Assembly: GCA_004340125.1 (NCBI GenBank) | Contig: SLUK01000006.1 | Span: 62,001-126,000 of the forward strand | Length of the DNA: 64,000 bases | Source of the DNA: Harryflintia acetispora | GTDB lineage: Bacteria > Bacillota > Clostridia > Oscillospirales > Ruminococcaceae | Direction of reading: 5' to 3' | In this document: positions 47,352-56,097 of the stretch, piece by piece | Numbering within the stretch: position 1 is the first letter of the stretch | Layout of the letters: the number at the start of each line of letters is the position of its first letter | Program-made: the position numbers and the translations under genes | The notes under the pieces: generated by a model | The model's database searches: none | What the model was told of the DNA's origin: nothing | What the model saw: only the letters and a program-made list of their open reading frames with translations

Positions 47352-49477
47352 GACGCCGCCTCCCCTGCGGCCCACATCTCCTGCACGATGTAGTAGGAAT
47401 CCTTGAGCCGCTCATGATAGGTGACCTTGTTGCCCCAGCCGCGCAGGGGCGTTTCACCCAGTTCGATGGTTCCCTCTCCCGTGCCGACGCCCGCCCAAAG
47501 GCTGTGCAGGCGCAGGTTTTCCACCCCGTAGTGGGCGTAGTAATCGTCGTGGATCTCCATGTCGGAGGGATTGGAGAAGTTGAGCAGCTGCCAGGGCAGG
47601 CGCAGCTCCACGAACCCCTCGCCGTAACAGAAGTCCGCCAGGGAGAGGAAGTTTTCGCTGTTCGGGTTGCCGTTGCCGTGCACCAGCTTGCCGGTCTCGT
47701 AGGTGGGCATGTTCATCTTGGGCTGCTCCACGCTCGGAAAGAGGGGAGAAACCTGCAAAATGAGCCTGATGGGCACAAAGTCCGGGGTGTCGGCGGCGGG
47801 CGGGAACTCGTAGGGGTCGAGCCCCTTCACCTGGTGGAGGTACATGGCGCGCAGACAGTCGTAGCGCTCCTGGACCAGCACCCGGGAATTGCCGCTCCCG
47901 TCCAGCACCACCAAAAAGTCGGCCGGCCGGTCGAAGGAGAGGGCGGGGGAGGCGCAGACGGCCGAGCCGGTCTTTTGCGTGGTGTCGATCGGCAGATAGA
48001 CCGCCCGGTCCTCGCGCGCGCCCCGCACGAGGAAGTAAAGGTACTTCTCGTCATATTTGACGGACAGGGAGAGCCCTTCCCCCTCGCTGACGGGGGCGCT
48101 GCCGGCCCACTCCTCGTCGTCCCCGTCCACGTAGCAGACGCTGCGCTCCCTGCCGGGGTCGAAGGAGAGCAGGCCGAAATACTGCTCGTTGGTCTGGTAA
48201 TCGCTCCAATAGGCGGTCTGGGTCAGGTCCACCGCGTGCATGGTGTTCCAGGTGCGCTTGAACCACTCGTCCTGCCAGGTGAAGATGACGCTCCCGGCGC
48301 AGCCGGCGGCCATGATGTCCTCGTAGCAGGCGGCGATCGCCTCACCCTGCGCGCGCTCGGACAGGTCCCCCTGGTTGTAGCCCCGTCCGTAATCCACCTG
48401 GGCCATCCCCCGCGAGGAGGGCACGCCGAACTCCGAGATGACCACCGGCATGGCGTGGTGGTCGGCGAGGGTCTTGAGATAGGCCCGATAGGTGTTGCTC
48501 TGCCCCTTTTCGTCCAGGTATCCGGCCAGGTCGGGGCTGTGGCGCAGATAGTCGGGATAGTAGGGGTAGACGTGGTAGGAGGCGAACTGCCCGGAGCAAA
48601 AGGCCTCGGTGGTCTTGACCTGCTCCACGTCCACCTCGGCGAACTTGAGAAACAGCCTGGAGGTTTCCTCATCGTAGGTCATCGGGTCGGTGGTGGGCCA
48701 GTTGGCAAAGGCGATGAGCCGCTGCTGCTTGTAGCGCCCGGCCTCGTACGCGGCCACGGTGTCCCCCAGTCTGGCCAGCATGCTTTCAAAGGGGGTGGCC
48801 TCGTCTGTGGCGTAGAAATAGGTTCCCCGGTAGGGAGCGGATTCCTCCCGCATATGGTCGGTGAAGGCCACGGTCAGGTCCTCCCACTCCACGCCCAGGA
48901 TGTAGCCCAGCACCCACTTTGACACGTCATAGCGGTAGCGCCCGTTGCCCCGGTTCGGGTCGTAGGACACGTTGCGGCGGCCGTGGATGACGTCCACCAC
49001 CCGCTTGGCGTCCTCCAGCAGCGGGTCGAGGAAATCCGGGTCGTAGGCGTCGATGTGCGAGTTCTGGGAATAGTCGTTGACCCACAGGCCCTGGATGAGG
49101 TAGAGCGGGTCGGGATTATCCTGGTTGTATTCGAGGAAGGCCTCGTAGAAGGCGGGGGAGTTGATGGTGTAGATCCGCACGGTATTGGCCCCCATCTCCT
49201 GGATCTGCCCAAACCAGCGCAGGTATTCCTCGCGGGTGATGGCGAACTCGGTGGCGAAGTGCCCCGGCTTGCCGACGCCCAGATCCACCCCGCGGATTTC
49301 AAAGGGCGCGGGGCCGTCCCCCCGGTCCACCAGGATTTCCCTGCCGCTGGTGCCCGTGAAGCTGGATATGGCTTCGTCCGGACGCCAGTCGATGTAGTAG
49401 CTGGTGTGGTAGATCAGATAGTTCCCGGCCAGCAGCACCAGGACGGCGGCGGCACACAGGATGAGGAATTTGCGCAT
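47348..49477 (-). CDS. membrane-anchored glycosidase-like protein
   Basis: A 709-residue extracytoplasmic protein with one N-terminal helix (about 4-22). Residues about 50-440 look like a TIM-barrel glycosidase: EIRGVDLGVGKPG, NTVRIYTINSPAFYEAFLEY, WVLGYILGVEWED near 195 and PVVISEFGVPSSRG near 350, whose Glu residues fit an acid/base-nucleophile pair. The C-terminal 200 residues are beta-rich. It may trim or bind the glycan made by the GT2 synthase. Start at 49477 follows AAAGGAAGTGGCCGCC. Confidence 0.72.
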   Translation of the reverse strand: MRKFLILCAAAVLVLLAGNYLIYHTSYYIDWRPDEAISSFTGTSGREILVDRGDGPAPFEIRGVDLGVGKPGHFATEFAITREEYLRWFGQIQEMGANTVRIYTINSPAFYEAFLEYNQDNPDPLYLIQGLWVNDYSQNSHIDAYDPDFLDPLLEDAKRVVDVIHGRRNVSYDPNRGNGRYRYDVSKWVLGYILGVEWEDLTVAFTDHMREESAPYRGTYFYATDEATPFESMLARLGDTVAAYEAGRYKQQRLIAFANWPTTDPMTYDEETSRLFLKFAEVDVEQVKTTEAFCSGQFASYHVYPYYPDYLRHSPDLAGYLDEKGQSNTYRAYLKTLADHHAMPVVISEFGVPSSRGMAQVDYGRGYNQGDLSERAQGEAIAACYEDIMAAGCAGSVIFTWQDEWFKRTWNTMHAVDLTQTAYWSDYQTNEQYFGLLSFDPGRERSVCYVDGDDEEWAGSAPVSEGEGLSLSVKYDEKYLYFLVRGAREDRAVYLPIDTTQKTGSAVCASPALSFDRPADFLVVLDGSGNSRVLVQERYDCLRAMYLHQVKGLDPYEFPPAADTPDFVPIRLILQVSPLFPSVEQPKMNMPTYETGKLVHGNGNPNSENFLSLADFCYGEGFVELRLPWQLLNFSNPSDMEIHDDYYAHYGVENLRLHSLWAGVGTGEGTIELGETPLRGWGNKVTYHERLKDSYYIVQEMWAAGEAAS

Positions 49478-49495
49478 GGGCGGCCACTTCCTTTC

Positions 49496-50899
49496 TCAGT
49501 GCTGAAATTTCTTGACGGCGGAGGGGTGGGAGTATTGCCGGAGCAGCTCGATGTTCTGGTCCAGCCAGTCGCCCCGCCGGCGCAGGAAGTCCTTCATCTG
49601 TGCGAGGGCCGCCCCGTAGCTGTCAAGGTTGCGCTGCGCAGGCTCCAGCAGGCCGTACTCGGGCCTGAAGGTGTAGCCCCAGACCGCGAAGTTGCGCTCG
49701 ATTGCCGGGCCCAGGTAGGCTGCCACGTCGTCCACATAGCTTAGCAGGTATTCTTCGGAGAGCACCGTGCGCCGCAGCTGTCGATAGCGGTCGATCACCC
49801 GCTGGGTGAAGCGCTCGTCCTTGAGCAGCATGAAGTACCACAGATCGTCCGGGAAGGCGAAGCCGGTGGCGTCGTAGGCGGTCTCGATGTAGTTGTCCAA
49901 GGCGTTGTTGAAGTCCCACACCGGGCCGATCGAGAGCTTCCCGCCCAGGGGCTTGCACAGATAGGTGGAGTACCGCGCCGCGTCGTAGTTTTGGAAAAAC
50001 TCGTTGAGCACCATGTAGTCGACGAAGGAATCCACGTCGATATAGCCGCCGTATCCCAGCACTGGGTCGTCGTAGTCCAGGGAGTAGAGCGCCTTTTCAA
50101 ATTGGCTGACGTCCCGCTCGATGTATTTTGCCTGCTCGGGCGTACAGGTCTTGCCGGAGGGGTAGACCACGTTGAGCTTGCTCTGGGTGCGCAGGGTGTA
50201 CAGGGAGAAGTTGTCGAGCTCCACGCTGCCGCCCCGGTCCAGGCGGACAATATAGGAGGTGTCGGGCCGGTTCTGGGGCGACTTTGCCAGCCCTGCCTGG
50301 GCGCGCGAGACGCTCTGCATCATCACGTAGACCCCCCGGTATTCCCCGTCCACGAAGAGCTCGCAGAAGCGCACCTGCGGAGTGTTCTCCAGCACCTGGC
50401 CGCAGATGTTCATCAGCATATAGTTGCGCATGAGGGTCTTGTCCAGGAAGGGGCCGTTTAAAATCCACTCGTCCTCCTTGGGCATGCCCAGCATCTCGTG
50501 GGAATCGCGCTCTCCCGCCCCGTCCACCAGCTTGAGGCGGAAGGATTTTTTGTCAAAGTGCAGCGAGGAGTTGCCCCGGTAGCGCAGCAGAACGCCGCTC
50601 TCGAGCGCCGGGGGATCGCCCGGGCGGTTGTCCCCCGCGCCGCCGTCCACCACCCGGAGCGTTCCGAGGAGGGTGCTGCCGTCCCGCTTTTCGCCGGGGA
50701 TTTCCTGACCCCCGGCGTCGAGGGTGACGATGGGCAGGTGGGTATGAAATTCCGTGATCTTCGGCATGTCCGCCGAGGGGCCGGGCGCCTGCAGGTGCTG
50801 CTGATAGCGCTCCAGATGGCTGCGGCTGTACCCGGAGACGGCGAGGGCCAGCACCACCGCGCCGGCGGCGGCCAGCAGGCCGCACAGTGCTCTGCGCAT
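49496..50899 (-). CDS. CotH-family protein kinase-like protein
   Basis: A 467-residue protein with an N-terminal membrane helix or signal anchor. It then shows the CotH core: LRYRGNSSLHFDKKSFRLKL near residue 105 (glycine-rich loop and Lys), DEWILNGPFLDKTLMRNYML, YRGVYVMMQSVSR, IDVDSFVDYMVLNEFFQNYD and the Asp motif LSIGPVWDFNNALDN near 325. CotH proteins are atypical kinases first known from spore coats. Here it would act outside the membrane within a glycan operon. It is 12 bases from DUF4956 and 18 from the glycosidase-like gene. Confidence 0.9.
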   Translation of the reverse strand: MRRALCGLLAAAGAVVLALAVSGYSRSHLERYQQHLQAPGPSADMPKITEFHTHLPIVTLDAGGQEIPGEKRDGSTLLGTLRVVDGGAGDNRPGDPPALESGVLLRYRGNSSLHFDKKSFRLKLVDGAGERDSHEMLGMPKEDEWILNGPFLDKTLMRNYMLMNICGQVLENTPQVRFCELFVDGEYRGVYVMMQSVSRAQAGLAKSPQNRPDTSYIVRLDRGGSVELDNFSLYTLRTQSKLNVVYPSGKTCTPEQAKYIERDVSQFEKALYSLDYDDPVLGYGGYIDVDSFVDYMVLNEFFQNYDAARYSTYLCKPLGGKLSIGPVWDFNNALDNYIETAYDATGFAFPDDLWYFMLLKDERFTQRVIDRYRQLRRTVLSEEYLLSYVDDVAAYLGPAIERNFAVWGYTFRPEYGLLEPAQRNLDSYGAALAQMKDFLRRRGDWLDQNIELLRQYSHPSAVKKFQH

Positions 50900-50911
50900 G
50901 GCAATCTCTCC

Positions 50912-51589
50912 TTAACCGCTGACCTCGTCGCTCTGGGCGACCAGATTGACGTACTCCACCCGGCCGACCGCATAGAGGCGGTCGGTGATCGACTCGCTCT
51001 TGTGCCCGGCGTTGCGCAGGGCCTTGCGGGACAGCTCGTAGATCAGCTCCACCGTATCCGGGGTGGTGTTCTTGACCTTGAGGTTGGCAAAGGTGGAGTA
51101 GTACAGGTAGACCACCGATTCCACCTCCGCCTGCGCGGTGCGCGCGGCGCGGATGATGAGCAGCATCCGCTCGTCGTTGCGCACCCGGCCCAAAATCAGC
51201 AGCAGCACGAAGACCAGCGCGGAGCCGACCGCGGCCACCAGGTAATCCCCAGCGCCGCAGCAGATCCCCACGATGATGGTCCAGAAGATGTAGGCCGTGT
51301 CCCGTGAATCCTTGATCGCGGTGCGGAAACGCACGATGGACAGAGCGCCCACCATGCCCAGGGAAAGCGCCAGGTTGTTGCCGATGACCGTCATGACGGT
51401 GGTGGTCAAAACGGTGAGCATCACCAGCGAGACGTTGAATTTTCGGCTGTAGACGGTGCCCGCGTGGGTGTACAGGTAGGACAGGAAGATGACAAGCCCC
51501 ATGACCGCGGCCATGGCCAGGTTGATCAGAATGGTCTGCCAGGTCAGGTCCCCCGTCTGCTGCAATAGATTGTATAGCGCAGTTTTCAT
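50912..51589 (-). CDS. DUF4956 membrane protein
   Basis: A 225-residue protein with about four membrane helices in the first 140 residues. The DUF4956 signature VIGNNLALSLGMVGALSIVR then FRTAIKDSRDTAYIFWTIIV lies near residues 68-107. A cytoplasmic alpha/beta domain of about 90 residues ends it. The family commonly neighbours VTC and CotH genes, but its activity is unknown. It is the first gene of the operon; the start at 51589 follows GGAGGAATTTAA. Confidence 0.9.
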   Translation of the reverse strand: MKTALYNLLQQTGDLTWQTILINLAMAAVMGLVIFLSYLYTHAGTVYSRKFNVSLVMLTVLTTTVMTVIGNNLALSLGMVGALSIVRFRTAIKDSRDTAYIFWTIIVGICCGAGDYLVAAVGSALVFVLLLILGRVRNDERMLLIIRAARTAQAEVESVVYLYYSTFANLKVKNTTPDTVELIYELSRKALRNAGHKSESITDRLYAVGRVEYVNLVAQSDEVSG

Positions 51590-51676
51590 TTAAATTCCTC
51601 CATCAACACCGGCAAAGTGTTGTCAAAGTCAAGTGAAATGGATATAATCATACTTATGGAAATCCCGGACTCCTCC

Positions 51677-51720
51677 GGCCCCGGCACAGCCCTTTGCACA
51701 AAGCAAATGGGGCCGGGGCC
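51677..51720 (-). promoter_or_regulatory. long leader hairpin ahead of the DUF4956-to-VTC operon
   Basis: GGCCCCGGC pairs with GCCGGGGCC, with further inner pairing (CCC/GGG and TTTGC/GCAAA), in the 180-base leader between the promoter and the first gene. No T run follows on the minus strand, so it is not a simple terminator. It may stabilise or regulate the message. Confidence 0.55.
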
Positions 51721-51774
51721 TCCATCTTTGTCCCCTTTCTCCAGGTCCACGGGCCTCCGGAGAGCGTTGTCAAA

Positions 51775-51803
51775 AGTATAAATTTGTAACAGGGAATGCA
51801 CAA
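51775..51803 (-). promoter_or_regulatory. promoter of the DUF4956-to-VTC operon
   Basis: On the minus strand TTGTGC (51803-51798), 17 bp, TATACT (51780-51775). It lies just upstream of the divergent gene at 51821. Confidence 0.65.
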
Positions 51804-51820
51804 AAGAAAGGGGGAGACGG

Positions 51821-52675
51821 ATGAAACGCGGATGGATTTGGCTGGCGGCGCTGCTCCTGATAGCGGCGGTCCTCGTCCTCCTGCCCTGGCGCGGCCCCCT
51901 TGTTCTGGGCGACGGCCTGTTTTCCTGGGGAGGGGAGGTTCTTGAGCCGGCGCGGCGCGCCGGGCTATTGGATACCCTCCACCGGCTGGAGGCGGGCGAC
52001 CTCTATCAGGAAATACCGGAAGGGGAGGAGGAACAGGCCGTCTCCTTCCTCTGCGACATGGAGAAGGCCGGCGTGCAGGTCCTGCTGCTGACGGGCCGTC
52101 CGGAGTGGGGACTCGACCCTCAGGCCGCCGCGCTCAAGGAGGAGGTGGACCGAGCGGCTGCTCTCGCCAAACGTTCCGGCGGCGCGCTGGAGGGCCTGAT
52201 GGTGGATGTGGAGCCCTATCTCACGCAGTCTTGGGAGGAGGACGAAGCCCGGGTGATGGAGGGGTATGTATCCGCAATGGTTGCCGCGCGCCAGTACGCC
52301 AATAGGCAGGGGCTCGCCCTGCTCGCCTGCATCCCCTACTGGTACGACAACGACCATAGTGAGGCTCTCGCGCGGCTCATTGAGGAGGGCTGCGACGGGG
52401 TGGCGGTGATGAATTATTACCGCTCCGGAGAGGCTTCGCATATCCAGGCCGAGGCCGACCTGGCGCGCGCCGCAAAAAAGCCGGTGGTGTGCATCTTCGA
52501 GTTCCAGCCTCCGGGCGTGCACGGCCTCACCGAAGAGAGCACCTATTACGCCGACGGCCTCGCAGCCGCCCGGCAATCCTGGGAGAAGGTGCGCCGTGCG
52601 GTGGACTACGACGGCATGGTCCTGGGATACCACTGCTACGATCCAATTAGAGTGTTGATCGAGCGCATAGAATAG
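51821..52675 (+). CDS. signal-anchored TIM-barrel glycosidase-like protein
   Basis: A 284-residue protein with an N-terminal membrane helix (about 4-23) and a barrel-like body. AGVQVLLLTGRPEWGLDP, EGLMVDVEPYLTQSW near residue 127, LALLACIPYWYDN, DGVAVMNYYRSG and VCIFEFQPPG follow strand-by-strand barrel order. Asp/Glu in MVDVEP and Glu in FEFQ are candidate catalytic residues. It diverges from the glycan operon with 230 bases between, so a related hydrolytic role is likely but unproven. Confidence 0.68.
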   Translation: MKRGWIWLAALLLIAAVLVLLPWRGPLVLGDGLFSWGGEVLEPARRAGLLDTLHRLEAGDLYQEIPEGEEEQAVSFLCDMEKAGVQVLLLTGRPEWGLDPQAAALKEEVDRAAALAKRSGGALEGLMVDVEPYLTQSWEEDEARVMEGYVSAMVAARQYANRQGLALLACIPYWYDNDHSEALARLIEEGCDGVAVMNYYRSGEASHIQAEADLARAAKKPVVCIFEFQPPGVHGLTEESTYYADGLAAARQSWEKVRRAVDYDGMVLGYHCYDPIRVLIERIE

Positions 52676-52779
52676 CCATTTAATGGGATTTCATCCGCCT
52701 GGATGTATAACAAATCTAGTATATCACTTTGCCGGTGTCAGAGCAATTTCTCCAATCAATTTTATAGAAGGAATCATAG

Positions 52780-52820
52780 AAAAACATCCCCTTTGGACGT
52801 GACCGTCCGGGGATGTTTTT
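52780..52820. terminator. terminator after the glycosidase-like gene
   Basis: AAAAACATCCCC pairs with GGGGATGTTTTT, with an inner GGACG/CGTCC stem. The 52676-52779 stretch before it shows nothing else. Confidence 0.85.
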
Positions 52821-52893
52821 TAAGGATCGGAGCACGGGAGGCTATTTTATAGTTATGTGCCACGGCAGCATTTCGCTACTGGGATAGATAAAA

Positions 52894-52929
52894 CAAGCGC
52901 GGGCGAAGACTTACCTTCGCCCGCGCTTG
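52894..52929. terminator. terminator of the GH2 operon
   Basis: A perfect 15-bp stem, CAAGCGCGGGCGAAG with its complement, around ACTTAC. It is preceded on the plus strand by AAAA, which gives a T run on the minus strand beyond the GH2 stop. Confidence 0.85.
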
Positions 52930-52956
52930 TGATGGCAATACCTGTTATAAAAAATA

Positions 52957-55224
52957 TTAAAGCACCAAAATATCCTTTTGTGGCTCGAGCCGTAAGCAGA
53001 AAACCTGGTCCGGGATGCTGGTGTTCAAAGCGCGGACCGTCACGGTGGCCTCCATTTTTTTATTAATTGGAGTGGTTTTGACCCAAAAGCCGATGGAGCC
53101 GCCGACTACCGCGATGGTTTTGGGACCGATGACCTTGAGCCCTTCGCTGACCTCGACCTGCACGACCCCGTTGTAGAAGGGCAGCAAATTTTGATTCTGG
53201 TCCAGGAAGCGGCAGGCGAAACGTGTGCTGTCCACCACGGTGTTATTGAGGACAAGATCATCCGGGGTAACCGCCAACCCGGCCAGATGGGCATCGCGGG
53301 AGTAGGTCCTGCGGGCGGCTTCTTTGCCGTTTAGGTAGCCGATGATGGCGCCGCCCTCCCAGATATCCTGCCAGCGGCCGGGATCCTCATCTACGATAAT
53401 GGGCGGATGCGCCAGTCCGCAGTAAGACAGGCTGGGGAAGAATTTACCGATGCTGCGTCCATAGGCCTCCACCTCGATATAATCGCAGTTGGTCAGCACA
53501 GCGAAGGGAATGGGCCGGTTGTCATCGTTTTCGCCCCGCGCGAAGACGGTGGCGGGTTCCAGTACAATTTCCTTTTGTGGGGATACCTGGCTGCGGTAGA
53601 CCTGAGCGGCATATTTGGGGATACGGAACATGTCCATGACGCCGTGATAGCAGATCTTATCTCCCGAGCCGTAATCGCCATGGGTATTATAGTCGAAGGC
53701 GCACCAGCCAATGGCGCCCATGGCGTCCTTGCGCAGCATGTTGGCGCTCTGCACCGCCGCATGGATTTGCACATGGCGCATCTGCTTTTCCTCACAGTCG
53801 AACGGCTTTACCGGGAAAACATGTCCGCAGTACTCGCTTACCAGGTAAGGGACTTTGTGGGTCAGTCCGGTGACCTTCTGCTGATTGAGCAACACCACCT
53901 CGCGGTAGTGCTTGACCGGATGGGAGTAGTGGATAAAATCGTTGAAGGTATAGACATCCTCGATCAGATGGCTGTTCGTAATACAGCGCACGCCGGTGGT
54001 GGCACGGGAGGTATCCAGGCTCTTGGCCAACTCGTTGGTCTGGGTATAGAATGCATCGTCGTCGTCCGATTCATTGATCCGTATGCTCCAGATGAAGATG
54101 CTCGGGTGGTTGTATTCCACAGTGATCATATCCCGGATGTTTTGCAGGGCATTTTCCTTGAAGGCCTCACCGCCGATATAGCCCCAACCGGGCATCTCGG
54201 AAAATACCAACAGGCCCAACTCGTCGCAACGGTCCAAAAAATCCTCCGACTGCATGTAGTGCGAGGTGCGCACGGTGTTTACATGCAGGTAATTGCGCAG
54301 GATTTCTGCGTCCTTCTTCTGGGCGCGGGCGGGCATGGCGTAGCCGCTGTAGGGATAGGACTGATGGCGGTCCAGGCCCACCAGCTTGACTGCCCGGCCG
54401 TTGAGATAAAAGCCCTCTGGCTTGCACTCCACCGTGCGAAAACCGATGCGCAGGGTATGGCGGTCCAGCGCGGCGCCGTCTTTATACAGCGTTACCCTCA
54501 CGGTGTAGAGATGCGGGTCCTCGAGATCCCAAAGCGTTGGCTTTGAGAAGGATTCCCCTGCCAGGGTGGCTGTGCTGCCGCCCTCTTCCACAGTAACGCT
54601 GCGCTCCCAGCGCTTGACACAGCGGCCATCCTCCAAAAGTTCCAGATGTAAAACGCCTTCAAAGGCGTCGGCCTTATTTTCAAGATGGACCTCGGGTGCC
54701 ATCTCGGCATCGCCGCCGGTTAACCGATATCGAAACAGTACGGTATCCAGCCAGGCCTGCGGGAGAAAATACAGATTAACATCCCGGTAAATGCCGCCAT
54801 ATGTGAGATAGTCGATGGTATAGCCGAAGGGAGGAATGTCCTTGTCCTCCCGGGAATCCACCATGACCACCAACGTATTTTCACCCTTGGCCATCCATTG
54901 GGTGATGTCGCACCGCCAACGGGAGTAGCCGCCGCGATGCTCGCCCGCCAGAGCGCCATTGACATACAGCTTGTGCTGCGTCATCACGCCTTCAAACTCG
55001 ATGACAGCGTTTTTGCCTTCACACTCCTGCGGCACGGTGAATTTTTTGACATAGGTACAGCAGAGCGCCGTCTCATCGTGGCTAAAGCAGTTGTAGGGCA
55101 GTTCCTTCACAGTGTGGGGCAGATCGATGCATTCATAATCTGCAAGGTTTTCTCCCGCGATATCGTTTTCATTGAAGTCGGGTTTAAAATACCAGCCCGG
55201 ATTCATATTCCATTTGGATTGCAT
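52957..55224 (-). CDS. glycoside hydrolase family 2 (beta-galactosidase/glucuronidase type)
   Basis: A 755-residue cytoplasmic GH2 enzyme. The N-terminal jelly-roll contains LPHTVKELPYNCFS and YVNGALAGEHRGGYSRW, and a beta-sandwich precedes the barrel. The catalytic barrel begins near GFYLNGRAVKLVGLDRHQSY. The acid/base Glu lies in NHPSIFIWSIRINESDDDD near residue 395 (the usual GNE reads INE) and the nucleophile in VPYLVSEYCGHVF near 480. The C-terminal 250 residues are extra beta domains. It probably cleaves the sugar imported by the adjacent ABC system. Confidence 0.9.
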   Translation of the reverse strand: MQSKWNMNPGWYFKPDFNENDIAGENLADYECIDLPHTVKELPYNCFSHDETALCCTYVKKFTVPQECEGKNAVIEFEGVMTQHKLYVNGALAGEHRGGYSRWRCDITQWMAKGENTLVVMVDSREDKDIPPFGYTIDYLTYGGIYRDVNLYFLPQAWLDTVLFRYRLTGGDAEMAPEVHLENKADAFEGVLHLELLEDGRCVKRWERSVTVEEGGSTATLAGESFSKPTLWDLEDPHLYTVRVTLYKDGAALDRHTLRIGFRTVECKPEGFYLNGRAVKLVGLDRHQSYPYSGYAMPARAQKKDAEILRNYLHVNTVRTSHYMQSEDFLDRCDELGLLVFSEMPGWGYIGGEAFKENALQNIRDMITVEYNHPSIFIWSIRINESDDDDAFYTQTNELAKSLDTSRATTGVRCITNSHLIEDVYTFNDFIHYSHPVKHYREVVLLNQQKVTGLTHKVPYLVSEYCGHVFPVKPFDCEEKQMRHVQIHAAVQSANMLRKDAMGAIGWCAFDYNTHGDYGSGDKICYHGVMDMFRIPKYAAQVYRSQVSPQKEIVLEPATVFARGENDDNRPIPFAVLTNCDYIEVEAYGRSIGKFFPSLSYCGLAHPPIIVDEDPGRWQDIWEGGAIIGYLNGKEAARRTYSRDAHLAGLAVTPDDLVLNNTVVDSTRFACRFLDQNQNLLPFYNGVVQVEVSEGLKVIGPKTIAVVGGSIGFWVKTTPINKKMEATVTVRALNTSIPDQVFCLRLEPQKDILVL

Positions 55225-55246
55225 AATGACCTCCTGATATGTTTTG

Positions 55247-56092
55247 TTATTTGACCGCTCCGGTCATGCCCGCCACGAACTCCTTCTGCATGAGGAAATA
55301 GACCAGCGCCGAGGGCAAGGTGGCGATCACGATGGCGGTCATCAGCGCGCCATAGTCCGCCGTGTACGATTGGCCCAGGGCGGACAGCACCATCGGCAAG
55401 GTGCGCACCTGTGGGGACTGAGCCACCAGCAAGGGCCAGAGATAATTGTTCCAGCTGTTCATAAAGGAGACAATGGCGCCGGTGGCGAAGGTGGATCGCA
55501 TCACCGGAAAGAATATTTTAAAAAAGATTGCCCATTCGCCCAAACCGTCAATTCGGGCGGCCTCCGCCAGCTCTTTGGAAAAGCTTTTGGCATTCTGGCG
55601 GAAGAAGAAAATGAGGAATGCGGTGGAGACCGAGGGCAGAATCATCGCGCCCAGGGTATTGAGGCCGACCAGCTTCAGGACCGGGATCTTGTTCATCTGG
55701 GCGAACATACGGTATAACGGCACCATTATGGAACTAAAAGGGATCATCATGGTAAGCAGAAGAATGTTAAACAGCTTTTCCCGTTTTTGGCTTCGATACA
55801 TGGTAAAGCTGTAGCCCGCCAGTGAACAGACAAGCAGTGAAAGCAACGTGGTGACAACGGTCGTGATGATGGTGTTGCTAAGCCCTGTCACAAACCCCTT
55901 TTCCGGCTGCAGGAGGGTTTGCAGATTATTCCATAATGCGCTGCCAAAGGTCATCTTATTGCGCATCACATCGGACGAGGTGTTGGTGGCACCGATGATC
56001 ATCCATAAAAACGGGAATGCGCATAAGAACGAGACGAAACACAAAAACACATATTCAATTGCCAGGATCACTTTTTTCTTGGTTTTTCCCAT
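55247..56092 (-). CDS. sugar ABC transporter permease (MalG type)
   Basis: A 281-residue permease with six helices. The conserved cytoplasmic loop ELAEAARIDGLGEWAIFFKI near residue 185 docks on the ATPase. The start FLCAFPFLWMIIGATNTSSD is typical of MalG/LacG proteins. ATG at 56092 follows AAGGAGTGATATCC; the earlier frame overlaps the partner permease gene. It works with the permease at 56098 and the lipoprotein at 57056. No ATPase gene is present, as often when a shared MsmK-type ATPase is used. Confidence 0.92.
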   Translation of the reverse strand: MGKTKKKVILAIEYVFLCFVSFLCAFPFLWMIIGATNTSSDVMRNKMTFGSALWNNLQTLLQPEKGFVTGLSNTIITTVVTTLLSLLVCSLAGYSFTMYRSQKREKLFNILLLTMMIPFSSIMVPLYRMFAQMNKIPVLKLVGLNTLGAMILPSVSTAFLIFFFRQNAKSFSKELAEAARIDGLGEWAIFFKIFFPVMRSTFATGAIVSFMNSWNNYLWPLLVAQSPQVRTLPMVLSALGQSYTADYGALMTAIVIATLPSALVYFLMQKEFVAGMTGAVK

Positions 56093-56097
56093 GGATA

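Noticed and set aside
51586..51801. A 71-codon minus-strand frame in the leader of the DUF4956 operon.
   Set aside because: No good ribosome site, it spans the leader hairpin, and it starts at the promoter -10 region.
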